Positions 45,790 to 55,204 of a DNA stretch of 64,000 nucleotides are shown piece by piece. The translations under genes were made by a program, and so were the position numbers. Position 1 is the first letter of the stretch, and every line of letters starts with the position of its first letter. The notes beneath the pieces are model-generated. The model was given only the letters and a program-made list of their open reading frames with translations. It was not told where the DNA came from and searched no databases. The stretch comes from Prauserella isguenensis (lineage in GTDB: Bacteria > Actinomycetota > Actinomycetes > Mycobacteriales > Pseudonocardiaceae): contig NZ_JACHWU010000001.1 in assembly GCF_014191605.1 (NCBI RefSeq), positions 1,364,001 to 1,428,000 on the forward strand, written 5' to 3'.

Positions 45790-48024
45790 TCAGGCCTCGA
45801 CGAGGGCCGCTGACGTGATCCGGTGCAGCGGGTAGCGCTCGTTGTCGGACCCTTCGAGGATGCCGCTGCCGACGCGCACCGGGGTGACGATGCGCTGCGT
45901 GGCCGTGCCGTGGGAGTCGACGAACCCGATCCATACCTCGCGCTGTTCGCGCGTGGCCTGGGCCAGCAGCGCCATGGTGGCGGAGGTGTCCGCCCCGCCA
46001 CCCGCGGGCAGCCGGACGGTCGTGCCTCGCCGCGTCGTCGCCGCGCGATCGCCCGCGCGGATGTGCGTGAGCACGGCCGAGACCTGCTCCTCGCTGATCG
46101 GCGCCGGCGCGTGGGCGGTGCGCTGGCTGGGCCGGTTCCTGGCCGGAATCCGACGTCCGCTGGGACGCAGATCCAGGATCCGCCCGTCGGGGCCCTCGGC
46201 GGCGGGCGTGAACCCGGCGCCGCGCAGCGCGTCGAGCACCTCGGCCAGCGGAAACGGGCTGACGAGCACGGTCGGCGCGATCCGCCGCAGCTCGTGGTCG
46301 CGTGCCACGGAGTGCGCCATCACCTCGGCGATGAGCACCTCGTCATCGCAGCGCAGGAACGATGCGGCGGCGCCGCCGCGGAGCCGGCCGTGCCTGCGGG
46401 CGACGTCGTCGATCAGGTACGTCAATCCCTGCGGAACGAGTGTCGCCGAGCGGGTGCGGAACAGTTCGTGCAGGTCGTCGGCCGTGCGGCCGGTGTCGAG
46501 CGCCCGCCGGACGGAGCCCTCGGTGACGCGGTAGACCGTCGCGTGGCCTGCCGATTCGACGTCGGCGACGGCGTTGATCGCCGTGGCCAGGTCCGCCTCG
46601 AGCGGGCCGGGGGCCACGACGGTCAGGTCGGCCTGGACGAGGACCTCGTCGACCGGTCTCGGCATCGCGTCGGCCATGGCGCTCGCCGCGGTGTGCGCGT
46701 CGTCGTCGAGCAGGGCCGCCGCGGCGGAGGTGATGGCGCCGAGCGCCACCATGCCGAGCGCGGCGCCCTCGGACATCGTCGCGCGGGCGATCTCGTCGCG
46801 CAGCCGTCCGCCCTTGCGCGGTGCGTGCCAGGCGAGGTAGGCGACGAGCTCGTCGACGCTCTTCACACCCGCGCCGCCCGACAACTCCGACAGTGTGCTC
46901 AGGACCCGCCTGCGCAGCATCGGCGCGTTCGGCCTGCGCAGTTCCTCGGACAACGCGGCCAGCGCCTTGTCCTTCTCGTCCCGCTGTCCGGCCAGGCCCG
47001 GCAGCCGAGGCAGGTCCAGCCATGCCTGGGCGAGCGTCATCCACCGGATCGCTGGCGGCGACGACAACCACGAGTCGGTCAGCGTGGTCGGCACCCATGC
47101 GGGCGTGGCGTCGTCGCTCGCCGCGACCAGGCCCGCACCGGCGACGAGCTCGGCGAGCAGCGCCAACCGGGTCTCGTCGACGTCCACCTCGCGTGCCAGC
47201 CGCTTGATCTCCCGTACGCCGAGCCCGCCCGACTTCAGTACCGGCGACGGCGTGTCGGACCATGTGCGCAGCAAGGCCTCGGCGTGGCGCAGCAGCTCCA
47301 TCGCCTCGCCCGCACCCGCCTCATCCACTGTGGACTGGCCGTGCGGATGGACGGGCAGTTCCGGTTCGGCGAGCTCGCCCTCCCGGTGGATCGCCCCGCC
47401 GCGCAGGGCCAGCCCGAGCTCGCGGGGCAGTTCGACGGTCGATTCGTCGCGGCGGACCAGCAGGCCGCGCGCGAGCAGCTTCTGCACCGGCGTCTCGGCC
47501 CGTGACAGCGGGACGTCGGCCGCGGCGTCACGGGTACGGCCGATCGGCGGGCCCGCGGACAGCTTCCGCAGCAGCGCGCGCTCGTCGTCGCCGAGATCCA
47601 GCGTGTCGAACTCGGTATCGGCCAACGAGGGCACCGAATCGCCGAGGCCCGCCGGGAACGGGCCGAACGTCTCCCGTGCGCCGGGCGGGATCTGAATCTC
47701 GCCGGTCTCGGGATCGTCCCACGCCAACGCGAGCTCGAACAGGCCTGCCGGCGCGGGCTCGTCGCCCAACAACTCGGCCAGTCGCTCCGGGGTGACCGGT
47801 TCGGTGTCGGCGCCGGCGACGACGAGCCCCTCGTAGGTGGCCAGCGTGGCCGAGTCGAGCTGCTCACAGGCCCTCGCTATGGACCCCGGCGTGCCCGCTC
47901 GGGTCGCGAGGACGGTGGAATCGGACGGCGGCGGCGTCGCCAGGTCCCGGCGAGCGCGCAGCAACGAGGCCATTCGGTCGTCCGGCAGCGAGCGCAACCA
48001 GTCCGCGAGAGCGAGGGCGGGCAT
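45790..48024 (-). CDS. XPB/Ssl2-associated helicase-like domain protein (Rv0862c-like)
   Basis: Large soluble protein of about 744 residues. It resembles the actinobacterial helicase-associated/XPB N-terminal-like family typified by Rv0862c. It begins MPALALADWLRSLPDDRMASLLRARRDLATPPPSD. In the C-terminal half are VLVQADLTVVAPGPLEADLATAINAVADVESAGHATVYRVTEGSVRRAL and a final WYL-like segment (VWIGFVDSHGTATQRIVTPVRVGSGILEG). No P-loop or DExx box is visible, so it is not a complete helicase. The ATG at 48024 is seven bases after TATCCT, suggesting a leaderless mRNA. In mycobacteria it sits next to XPB and is a likely partner; here 15 kb intervene. Confidence 0.88.
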   Translation of the reverse strand: MPALALADWLRSLPDDRMASLLRARRDLATPPPSDSTVLATRAGTPGSIARACEQLDSATLATYEGLVVAGADTEPVTPERLAELLGDEPAPAGLFELALAWDDPETGEIQIPPGARETFGPFPAGLGDSVPSLADTEFDTLDLGDDERALLRKLSAGPPIGRTRDAAADVPLSRAETPVQKLLARGLLVRRDESTVELPRELGLALRGGAIHREGELAEPELPVHPHGQSTVDEAGAGEAMELLRHAEALLRTWSDTPSPVLKSGGLGVREIKRLAREVDVDETRLALLAELVAGAGLVAASDDATPAWVPTTLTDSWLSSPPAIRWMTLAQAWLDLPRLPGLAGQRDEKDKALAALSEELRRPNAPMLRRRVLSTLSELSGGAGVKSVDELVAYLAWHAPRKGGRLRDEIARATMSEGAALGMVALGAITSAAAALLDDDAHTAASAMADAMPRPVDEVLVQADLTVVAPGPLEADLATAINAVADVESAGHATVYRVTEGSVRRALDTGRTADDLHELFRTRSATLVPQGLTYLIDDVARRHGRLRGGAAASFLRCDDEVLIAEVMAHSVARDHELRRIAPTVLVSPFPLAEVLDALRGAGFTPAAEGPDGRILDLRPSGRRIPARNRPSQRTAHAPAPISEEQVSAVLTHIRAGDRAATTRRGTTVRLPAGGGADTSATMALLAQATREQREVWIGFVDSHGTATQRIVTPVRVGSGILEGSDNERYPLHRITSAALVEA

Positions 48025-48137
48025 CGTGACCAGGATATCTCCCGGGTTCCGGCATCGGGCACACTGTGCTGGAGTCGAAAGGCCTGCGCTGTGCGCACGC
48101 GCGGGCACATCCGCGGACCGAGGCGATGGAGGACGAC

Positions 48138-48326
48138 GTGGCGAAGGCCAGCGAGCGGAAGAACGACCGGATCGACCCGGAATGGCCGGAGGTCGACGAC
48201 GGCCACCCCGTGTCGGAACTCGCCGCCGACCGGCAGGGCGCCCTCTCTCCTTTCGGGGACGTGTCGTTCCCGCTCGAGTCGGTGCCGTACGAGCACCCGC
48301 AGACCGAGATCAACAAGCGCGCCTGA
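48138..48326 (+). CDS. Small hypothetical protein (Rv0863 position)
   Basis: Short hydrophilic protein of 62 residues, AKASERKNDRIDPEWPEVDDGHP at the N-terminus and VPYEHPQTEINKRA at the end. No domain is recognised. The GTG at 48138 has an ideal GGAGG five bases upstream; the alternative ATG at 48126 does not. It lies between the helicase-like gene (divergent) and the malic enzyme gene, the position of the small gene Rv0863 in M. tuberculosis, which supports its being real. Confidence 0.7.
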   Translation: MAKASERKNDRIDPEWPEVDDGHPVSELAADRQGALSPFGDVSFPLESVPYEHPQTEINKRA

Positions 48327-48461
48327 CCCGGGCGTTCGCACTGCCGGTGAGCAGCGCGAAGTTACTGGTCAGTCACCCGGTCGGGGGCCGGTGACGCCCG
48401 CCACGCCGCTAGTGTTGACAGGCGAATCCTGCAGTTCCCTGACCACACGGGGGTAGTGACA

Positions 48462-49865
48462 ATGCCGGTTCCCGGCCCGGGTTATTCGATCACCGTTCGA
48501 GTCGACGCGCCGCCGTCGGCCAGCGCGGCCGGGGATCTGACGACCGCGGTGGGAAAGGTCGGCGGCGTGCTGACGGCGTTCGACGTCGTCGGGTCGGACG
48601 CCGAAGCCATCGTCGTCGACATCACGGCCAACGTCTCCTCCGCCGACCACGCGGAGGACATCACAACGGCGCTGAACGCGCTGCCGGGCGTCAAGGTGCG
48701 CAAGATCTCCGACCGCACGTTCCTCATGCACCTCGGCGGCAAGCTCGAGGTGAGCCCCAAGGTCGCGTTGAAGAACCGTGATGATCTCTCGCGTGCCTAC
48801 ACGCCGGGTGTCGCCCGTGTGTGCCAGGCGATCGCGGCCAACCCCGAGGACGCGCGCAGGCTGACGATCAAGCGCAACACCGTCGCGGTCGTCACCGACG
48901 GTTCGGCGGTCCTCGGACTGGGCAACATCGGGCCCGGTGCCGCACTTCCCGTCATGGAGGGAAAGGCGGCGCTGTTCAAGAAGTTCGCCGACGTCGACGC
49001 CTGGCCCGTGTGCCTGGACACGCAGGACACCGAGGAGATCATCCGCACGGTGAGCGCGCTGGCGCCGGTCTACGCGGGCATCAACCTCGAGGACATCGCC
49101 GCGCCCCGTTGTTTCGAGATCGAGGCCCGGCTGCGTGAGCAGCTCGACATCCCCGTTTTCCACGACGACCAGCACGGCACCGCCATCGTCGTGATGGCCG
49201 CGCTGCGCAACGCCCTCCGCGTGGTCGCGAAGAACATCGAGAACTGCCGGGTCGTCGTCAGCGGTGTCGGCGCGGCCGGCTCGGCGATCATCCGGCTCCT
49301 GTTGCGCAGGAACCCGGCCGACGTGATCGCGGTCGACATCGACGGCATCGTCCACACCGGACGCGAGAACATGGACCCCAACCTGCAGTGGGTCGCCGAG
49401 CACACCAATGCCGACGGCATGACCGGCAGCCTGCACGAGGCTCTCGCGGGCGCCGACGTGTTCATCGGGGTGTCGGCGCCGAACCTGTTCGGCGCCGAAC
49501 AGGTCGCCACGATGAACGACGACCCGGTCGTGTTCGCGCTCGCCAACCCGGACCCGGAGATCGATCCGATCGAGGCGCAGCAGCACGCCGCCGTAGTCGC
49601 CACGGGCCGCAGCGACTACCCGAACCAGATCAACAACGTGCTGGCGTTCCCGGGCGTGTTCCGCGGCCTGCTCGACGCCCACGCGCGCGACATCGACGAC
49701 GAGATGCTCCTCGCCGCCGCGAACGCCGTCGCCGATGTCGTCGACGACCGGCTCAACGCCTCGTTCATCGTGCCGAGCGTGTTCGACAACGCTGTCGCCC
49801 CCGCCGTCGCGGAAGCCGTCAAGTCCGCGGCGGTGCAGGCGACGGGGGGCAAGCAGGCGAAGTAG
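48462..49865 (+). CDS. NAD(P)-dependent malic enzyme with N-terminal ACT domain
   Basis: Cytosolic oxidative decarboxylase converting malate to pyruvate and CO2, 467 residues. An ACT-like domain of about 75 residues (ITVRVDAPPSASAAGDLTTAVGKVGGVL) precedes the catalytic part, suggesting allosteric control by an amino acid or similar ligand. Catalytic features: NRDDLSRAYTPGVARVC, TDGSAVLGLGNIGPGAALPVMEGK, NLEDIAAPRCFEIE, HDDQHGTAIVV (metal ligands), and the NAD-binding VVVSGVGAAGSAI. ATG at 48462, eight bases from GGGG. Not part of the M. tuberculosis version of this cluster. The moaC start lies just past its stop. Confidence 0.94.
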   Translation: MPVPGPGYSITVRVDAPPSASAAGDLTTAVGKVGGVLTAFDVVGSDAEAIVVDITANVSSADHAEDITTALNALPGVKVRKISDRTFLMHLGGKLEVSPKVALKNRDDLSRAYTPGVARVCQAIAANPEDARRLTIKRNTVAVVTDGSAVLGLGNIGPGAALPVMEGKAALFKKFADVDAWPVCLDTQDTEEIIRTVSALAPVYAGINLEDIAAPRCFEIEARLREQLDIPVFHDDQHGTAIVVMAALRNALRVVAKNIENCRVVVSGVGAAGSAIIRLLLRRNPADVIAVDIDGIVHTGRENMDPNLQWVAEHTNADGMTGSLHEALAGADVFIGVSAPNLFGAEQVATMNDDPVVFALANPDPEIDPIEAQQHAAVVATGRSDYPNQINNVLAFPGVFRGLLDAHARDIDDEMLLAAANAVADVVDDRLNASFIVPSVFDNAVAPAVAEAVKSAAVQATGGKQAK

Positions 49866-49875
49866 CCTCGACGGT

Positions 49876-50418
49876 GTGAGCCAGCCAGCGAGGGAACTCA
49901 GCCACGTCGACGAGTCCGGCAACGCCCGAATGGTCGACGTGTCCGCGAAGGACGTCACCGCCCGCACGGCCGTCGCCAGTGGCCGGATGCGTACGACCGC
50001 CGAGGTCATCGGATTGATCTCGGGAGGTGGGCTGCCGAAGGGCGACGCGCTGGCCACCGCCCGGATCGCGGGGGTGATGGGAGCCAAGAAGACGCCCGAA
50101 CTCATCCCGCTGTGCCACCAGATCGCGTTGACGAAGGTGGACGTGAGCTTCGAGCTCGAGGACACCGCGGTGCGCATCGAGGGAATGGCGCGCACGAGCG
50201 ACCGGACGGGCGTGGAGATGGAGGCGCTGACGGCGGTCACGGTCGCGGGGCTGGCGCTCCACGACATGATCAAGGCCGTCGACCCGGCCGCGACGCTCGA
50301 CGACGTCCGTCTCGAGACGAAGGACGGTGGCAAGACCGGCACGTGGAGCCGCGACGAGTACCTCCGCGGCGACCGGGCAGCGCAGGGTTCGGACGAGCAC
50401 GCGGGCGGTGAGCGATGA
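49876..50418 (+). CDS. moaC: Cyclic pyranopterin monophosphate synthase MoaC
   Basis: Second step of molybdenum cofactor synthesis, making cyclic pyranopterin monophosphate with MoaA. It has 180 residues. Diagnostic motifs are MVDVSAKDVTARTAVASGRM, KKTPELIPLCHQIALTKVDV, and GVEMEALTAVTVAGLALHDMIKAVD with the active-site Lys/Asp. The GTG at 49876 lies seven bases after TAGCCT, whose TAG is the stop codon of the malic enzyme gene; this would be a leaderless internal promoter. It overlaps mog-moaE by four bases (ATGA). Equivalent to moaC2 (Rv0864). Confidence 0.95.
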   Translation: MSQPARELSHVDESGNARMVDVSAKDVTARTAVASGRMRTTAEVIGLISGGGLPKGDALATARIAGVMGAKKTPELIPLCHQIALTKVDVSFELEDTAVRIEGMARTSDRTGVEMEALTAVTVAGLALHDMIKAVDPAATLDDVRLETKDGGKTGTWSRDEYLRGDRAAQGSDEHAGGER

Positions 50419-51350
50419 GCCGGGAGGCCAGGGTCGTCGTCGCGTCGAACCGTGCATCGACGGGCGTGTACGAGGACAGCACCGGTCCGCTGATCACGGC
50501 GTGGCTGACCTCCAGGGGGTACGCGGCGCCCGATCCGATCGTCGTCGGCGACGGCGCTCCGGTGGAACAGGCGCTGCGTGAGTGCCTGGCCGCGGGGGTC
50601 GATGTCGTCCTCACGACGGGCGGCACCGGCATCTCGCCGACCGACCGCACCCCGGAGGCGACCGCCGCCGTGCTGGACAGGGAGGTGCCGGGGCTCGCCG
50701 ACGCAGTGCGGGCCGCAGGGGCCGACGCCGTGCCCACGGCGAAGCTGTCACGCGGGCTCGCGGGCGTGGCGGGCAGGACGCTGATCGTGAATCTGCCCGG
50801 GTCGACCGGCGGGGTGAAGGACGGGCTCGGCGTGTTGGAGCCGGTGCTGGACCACGCGATCGACCAGCTGCAGGGCGGAGACCATGCGCGGGACGGCGGA
50901 TCCGGGGCCGGCGACGCCGGTGCTGCGGTGCGGATTCTGCGTGCCGACGTCACCGAGGACCCGTTGTCCGTCGACGAGCACGCCGAGCTGGTGGGCGACG
51001 ACGCGGCCGGGGCGGTGGTGACGTTCAGCGGCGTGGTGCGCGACCACGACGGCGGACGCACCGTGTCGTCCCTGTACTACGAGGGCCATCCTTCGGCGCC
51101 GTCGGTCGTGGCCGAGGTGGTCGCCGACGTGGCGAAGCGCCGTCGCGGAGTACGCGCGGTCGCTGTCAGCCACCGCATCGGATCCTTGGAGATCGGGGAC
51201 GTGGCTCTGGCGTGTGCCGTCGCCGCGGAGCATCGCGGCGAAGCGTTCGCGACGTGTTCGGACCTCGTCGACGAGGTCAAGGCGCGCCTGCCGGTGTGGA
51301 AGCACCAGTGGTTCACCGACGGCACGGACGAGTGGGTCAACAGCCCCTGA
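50415..51350 (+). CDS. MogA-MoaE fusion protein
   Basis: Bifunctional molybdenum cofactor protein of 311 residues. Residues 1-155 form a MogA-like molybdopterin adenylyltransferase: VVVASNRASTGVYEDSTGP, VVLTTGGTGISPTDRTPEAT, LSRGLAGVAGRTLIVNLPGSTGGVKD. After a short Gly/Asp/Ala linker, residues 168-311 form MoaE, the large subunit of molybdopterin synthase: VTFSGVVRDHDGGRTVSSLYYEGHPSA, HRIGSLEIGD, DEVKARLPVWKHQWF with the two conserved Lys. In M. tuberculosis these are separate genes (Rv0865, Rv0866). Overlaps moaC by four bases. Confidence 0.94.
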   Translation: MSREARVVVASNRASTGVYEDSTGPLITAWLTSRGYAAPDPIVVGDGAPVEQALRECLAAGVDVVLTTGGTGISPTDRTPEATAAVLDREVPGLADAVRAAGADAVPTAKLSRGLAGVAGRTLIVNLPGSTGGVKDGLGVLEPVLDHAIDQLQGGDHARDGGSGAGDAGAAVRILRADVTEDPLSVDEHAELVGDDAAGAVVTFSGVVRDHDGGRTVSSLYYEGHPSAPSVVAEVVADVAKRRRGVRAVAVSHRIGSLEIGDVALACAVAAEHRGEAFATCSDLVDEVKARLPVWKHQWFTDGTDEWVNSP

Positions 51351-51515
51351 CGGAACCGGCTGGTGGGCGCTCGGCCGGACAGCCGACCGGACCGACGTGG
51401 GCGTGCTCGGCCGAGGTTGCCGTCGGATGCGGTTGCGTCCTGGATTGCTCCGTCCGTGGGAGTGCGCCCGCTGACATTCGCATCAACCGGATTGCTCGAT
51501 AAGGTTTCCGACATG

Positions 51516-51556
51516 CGTAGGGCCCCACCGTCCGGGGGACACGGTGGGGCCCTACG
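51516..51556. terminator. Bidirectional hairpin terminator between mog-moaE and rpf
   Basis: A perfect 16-bp inverted repeat (CGTAGGGCCCCACCGT, nine-base loop, ACGGTGGGGCCCTACG) lies in the 275-base gap between two convergent genes. No T run on either side, so it is a GC-type hairpin that can serve both directions. The rest of the gap holds no recognised feature. Confidence 0.8.
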
Positions 51557-51625
51557 TTGCTGGGCGGAGCCGGCGTCCGACGCCGCTCAGCAACCGCGCC
51601 TTGCGGGAAGGTCGGAGTCAGTCGA

Positions 51626-52515
<890 letters not shown>

Positions 52516-52538
52516 CGCCGATCGGAAATTTTCGAGTA

Positions 52539-52554
52539 TGTGTGCTAAGTCACA
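52539..52554. promoter_or_regulatory. Crp/Cmr-like operator upstream of rpf
   Basis: TGTGT-GCTAAG-TCACA matches TGTGANNTANNTCACA with one mismatch and has the central TA. It lies just upstream of the rpf leader. M. tuberculosis rpfA is a known target of the Crp homologue Rv3676, so this site probably has the same role. Confidence 0.65.
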
Positions 52555-52620
52555 GTAACGACGTGCAACCTTCTGCGATGACGCCGTCATTGCAGGTCAG
52601 CCTGCCGTTATGGCGCCGTT

Positions 52621-53241
52621 TCCGTTCCGAGATCTTTTACTCTTCGTGAGGCTTGTGTCACGTGGTTTTGGCGCGAATGGACCGTTCGTGCAGGCCACTT
52701 CGCAGTGGTCCGAACCGGCGAATCGGACACTTGAGACGGTCGCGCGGGAGCCGGTTGCAGGACCGTGTTGCCGTAGTCGATCGGCCGCGTGGCGGCCCGG
52801 CGAACTCGGCGGTAACTCCAGGACGGTGAAGGTCCGGACCGGCGAGCCTCCGTCACCCGGGGTGATTCCGGACGGCGAGTGCGCCTCGTCCCGGCCGCGG
52901 GTCTGGAGTTGTGGCATCACGCTCGGTCCGGACAAACCACCCGAAGGAGTTGATTCGTTCGGTCCAAGCGCAGAGGTCCGGACGACCGGTTCGCCGAACG
53001 TGGGTCGGACCATCGACCGCGTCCCGGAGTCGGGGTACGTCGCGGTGAACGGCATGTGTCGACTGTGTGGCGCTGTGAGTGGCGCGCGACCGCGCTCGGT
53101 GGGGAAGGGCGCCGGACGGTGGAGTGCCGATCACAGCCCCACTCAGCGACGCTGAGTCCGGCGTTGCCACTGTGGGTCGGCGGTAGGCCCTGCCGCTGGG
53201 CCGACCCGGTTGTTCGTGCCGGTCGCCGCGCCCGACCCGTT
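52621..53241. other. Intergenic region between the rpf promoter and moaD
   Basis: About 620 bases with no supported gene. The open frames on both strands (for example 52610-53155 plus and 52597-53055 minus) show no recognisable family, no good ribosome site and shadow each other. At its left edge two adjacent hairpins (ATGACGCCGTCAT, 52578-52590, and GCAGG-TCAG-CCTGC, 52592-52605) flank the rpf promoter region. Confidence 0.5.
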
Positions 53242-53508
53242 TCAGCCGCCCGCGAACGGCGGCAGCACGTCGAGTTCCCCATCGGCGGGCAGCGGCCGGT
53301 CCGGGTCGCGCACGGCGACGCCGTCGACGAGGAAGCTCGCGGCGTCGAGGATCCGCGGCAGCGAACCGGGGTGGCGGGTGCGCAACGCCGCCATCGCGTC
53401 GGCCACCGTGGCACCGTCGGGCAGCTCGAGGGCCTCGGACTCGACTCCTGCGGCCGCGCGTGCGGACGCGAAGTACCGCACGCGCACTCTCGTCCCGGTA
53501 ACCGGCAC
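53242..53508 (-). CDS. moaD: Molybdopterin synthase small subunit MoaD
   Basis: Ubiquitin-like sulfur carrier of 88 residues, ending in the required Gly-Gly (LPPFAGG) that is thiocarboxylated. RVRYFASARAAAGVESEALELP, then TVADAMAALRTRHP and LVDGVAV, are typical. GTG start at 53508 with GGAGG eight bases upstream. Immediately downstream of moaA and probably coupled to it; partner of the MoaE half of the fusion at 50415. Corresponds to moaD2 (Rv0868c). Confidence 0.93.
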   Translation of the reverse strand: MPVTGTRVRVRYFASARAAAGVESEALELPDGATVADAMAALRTRHPGSLPRILDAASFLVDGVAVRDPDRPLPADGELDVLPPFAGG

Positions 53509-53512
53509 GCGC

Positions 53513-54655
53513 TCAGCCTCCGATCGAGCTCATCGGCCGGAGTGGCTGTGCGAACCCGGCCTCGTTGATCTCGTGTCCGGCGAGTTTGCCCCACATCGTG
53601 TCACGCCAGACGTTCGCGATGTCCTCGTCGCTCGCGCCACCGCGGAGCAGCATGCGCAGGTCCGTCTCGTCGTTGCTGAACAGGCAGGAGCGGACCGCGC
53701 CGTCCGCGGTCAGGCGGGTGCGCTCGCACGCGGCGCAGAACGGCCGCGTGACCGATGGGATCACGCCCACCTCGGCCGGGCCGCCGTCGACGAGCCAGCG
53801 TTCGGCCGGTGCACCGCCTCGTTCCGCCGGGCTGGGGGTGAGTGTGAACTCGGTCGAGAGCAGATCGAGGATCTCGGTCGCGGTGATCATGTTCGCCCGG
53901 TCCCAGCCGTGCTGAGCGTCGAGCGGCATCTGTTCGATGAACCGCAGGTGGTAGCCGTTCTCCAGCGCGAACCGCAGCAGCGACGTCGCCTCGTGGTCGT
54001 TCTCTCCCCGGATGAGGACGGCGTTGATCTTGACCGGTTCGAGGCCGGCCTCGCGGGCCGCGGCCAGGCCGTCGAGCACGTGGCGCAGCCGGTCGCGGCG
54101 GGTGATGCGCTCGAACGTCTCCGGGTTCACGGAGTCGAGCGAGACGTTGATGCGGTTCAGGCCCGCCTCGGCGAACGCTCCGGCGCGCTTGGCGAAGCCG
54201 ATGCCGTTCGTCGTCATCGACAGCCGCGGCCGTGGTTCGAGCGAGGTGATCCTCGCGACCAGCTCTTCGAGGTTCGGCCGCAGCAGCGGTTCGCCACCGG
54301 TGAGTCGGATGTCGGTCACGCCGAGCCTGCCGACGGCGATGTCCATGAGGCGGACGAGCTCGTCGTCGCTGAGGACCTGGTCGCCGGGCATCCACTCGAG
54401 ACCCTCGGCGGGCATGCAGTAGCTGCACCTCAGATTGCACTTGTCGGTCAGCGAGACGCGCAGGTCGGTGGCGACCCTGCCGAAGGTGTCGATCAACGCC
54501 GGGTTGTCCGGCCGTGGCGTCGTCGCGCCAGGGCCGGAGGAGCGCGCGCCGGGCACCGCCGGGGTGCCGAGGTTCACAGCGCTCCCCGTGTCGTTCCCGG
54601 TGCCGTTCCCGGTGCCGTGGCCTGTCGCGTGGCCTGCCGCCGATTCCGCTGCCAT
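53513..54655 (-). CDS. moaA: GTP 3',8-cyclase MoaA
   Basis: Radical-SAM enzyme starting molybdenum cofactor synthesis from GTP. It has 380 residues. The N-terminal cluster motif is CNLRCSYC and the C-terminal one FCAACERTRLTADGAVRSC, with the essential C-terminal Gly-Gly (SSIGG). Other conserved parts are DIRLTGGEPLLRP and NRINVSLDS. An N-terminal extension of about 50 residues, including a GHGTGNGTGN repeat, precedes the first conserved block and is not present in most MoaA proteins. Start uncertain among GTG 54661, GTG 54658 and ATG 54655 (TAGGGT lies eight bases before the ATG). Corresponds to moaA2 (Rv0869c). Confidence 0.93.
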   Translation of the reverse strand: MAAESAAGHATGHGTGNGTGNDTGSAVNLGTPAVPGARSSGPGATTPRPDNPALIDTFGRVATDLRVSLTDKCNLRCSYCMPAEGLEWMPGDQVLSDDELVRLMDIAVGRLGVTDIRLTGGEPLLRPNLEELVARITSLEPRPRLSMTTNGIGFAKRAGAFAEAGLNRINVSLDSVNPETFERITRRDRLRHVLDGLAAAREAGLEPVKINAVLIRGENDHEATSLLRFALENGYHLRFIEQMPLDAQHGWDRANMITATEILDLLSTEFTLTPSPAERGGAPAERWLVDGGPAEVGVIPSVTRPFCAACERTRLTADGAVRSCLFSNDETDLRMLLRGGASDEDIANVWRDTMWGKLAGHEINEAGFAQPLRPMSSIGG

Positions 54656-54772
54656 CACCACTCACCCTAGTGCCGGGGACCGACAGTGTGTGAGATCGCG
54701 AACGCACCGAATTGGTACCGGTTCGACGTCAGGCGATGGCCACACCGCAGATGCGGAGATAATCTTCGTTTC

Positions 54773-55204
54773 ATGACGCATTTTCGGTTCTCCGACGCGG
54801 CGCGGTTGCTGGGCGTCAGCGACGACACCGTCCGCAGGTGGGTGCGCGCGGGGCAGCTCGAGGCGGGCGAGGACGACGCGGGCCGCAAGGTGGTCGACGG
54901 CGCCGAGTTGGCGGCGTTCGCCAGGAGGCAGGCGGTGCGGTCGGCCGAGGAGGACCGGACGGCAGAGTCGGCCGATCCCAGCGAGATCGGCAGGTCGGCA
55001 CGGAACCGGTTCGTCGGCCTGGTCACCGAGGTCGTCGCGGACGGGGTCATGGCGCAGGTCGAGGTGCAGTGCGGCCCCCACCGCGTGGTGTCGCTGATGA
55101 GTGCGGAGGCGGTGCGGGAACTCGGCCTGAAACCGGGCGAGCTCGCGGTGACCGTGGTGAAGGCGACCCAGGTGATCGTCGAGACGCCGCGAGGTGTCCG
55201 ATGA
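54773..55204 (+). CDS. HTH-TOBE (molybdate-binding) regulator
   Basis: Protein of 143 residues. Residues 1-50 form a MerR/excisionase-like HTH (FRFSDAARLLGVSDDTVRRWVRAGQLEAG). Residues 75-140 form one TOBE/Mop domain (RNRFVGLVTEVVADGVMAQVEVQCGPHRVVSLMSAEAVRELGL), which in related proteins binds molybdate. It is a good candidate for sensing molybdate and regulating modABC or the divergent moaA-moaD, though this is inferred. ATG at 54773 lies seven bases after TAATCT, suggesting a leaderless mRNA. The stop overlaps the modA start (ATGA). Confidence 0.9.
   Translation: MTHFRFSDAARLLGVSDDTVRRWVRAGQLEAGEDDAGRKVVDGAELAAFARRQAVRSAEEDRTAESADPSEIGRSARNRFVGLVTEVVADGVMAQVEVQCGPHRVVSLMSAEAVRELGLKPGELAVTVVKATQVIVETPRGVR

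Noticed and set aside
52597-53155. Overlapping open frames between rpf and moaD
   Set aside because: No ribosome site, no family, and the two strands shadow each other; treated as non-coding.
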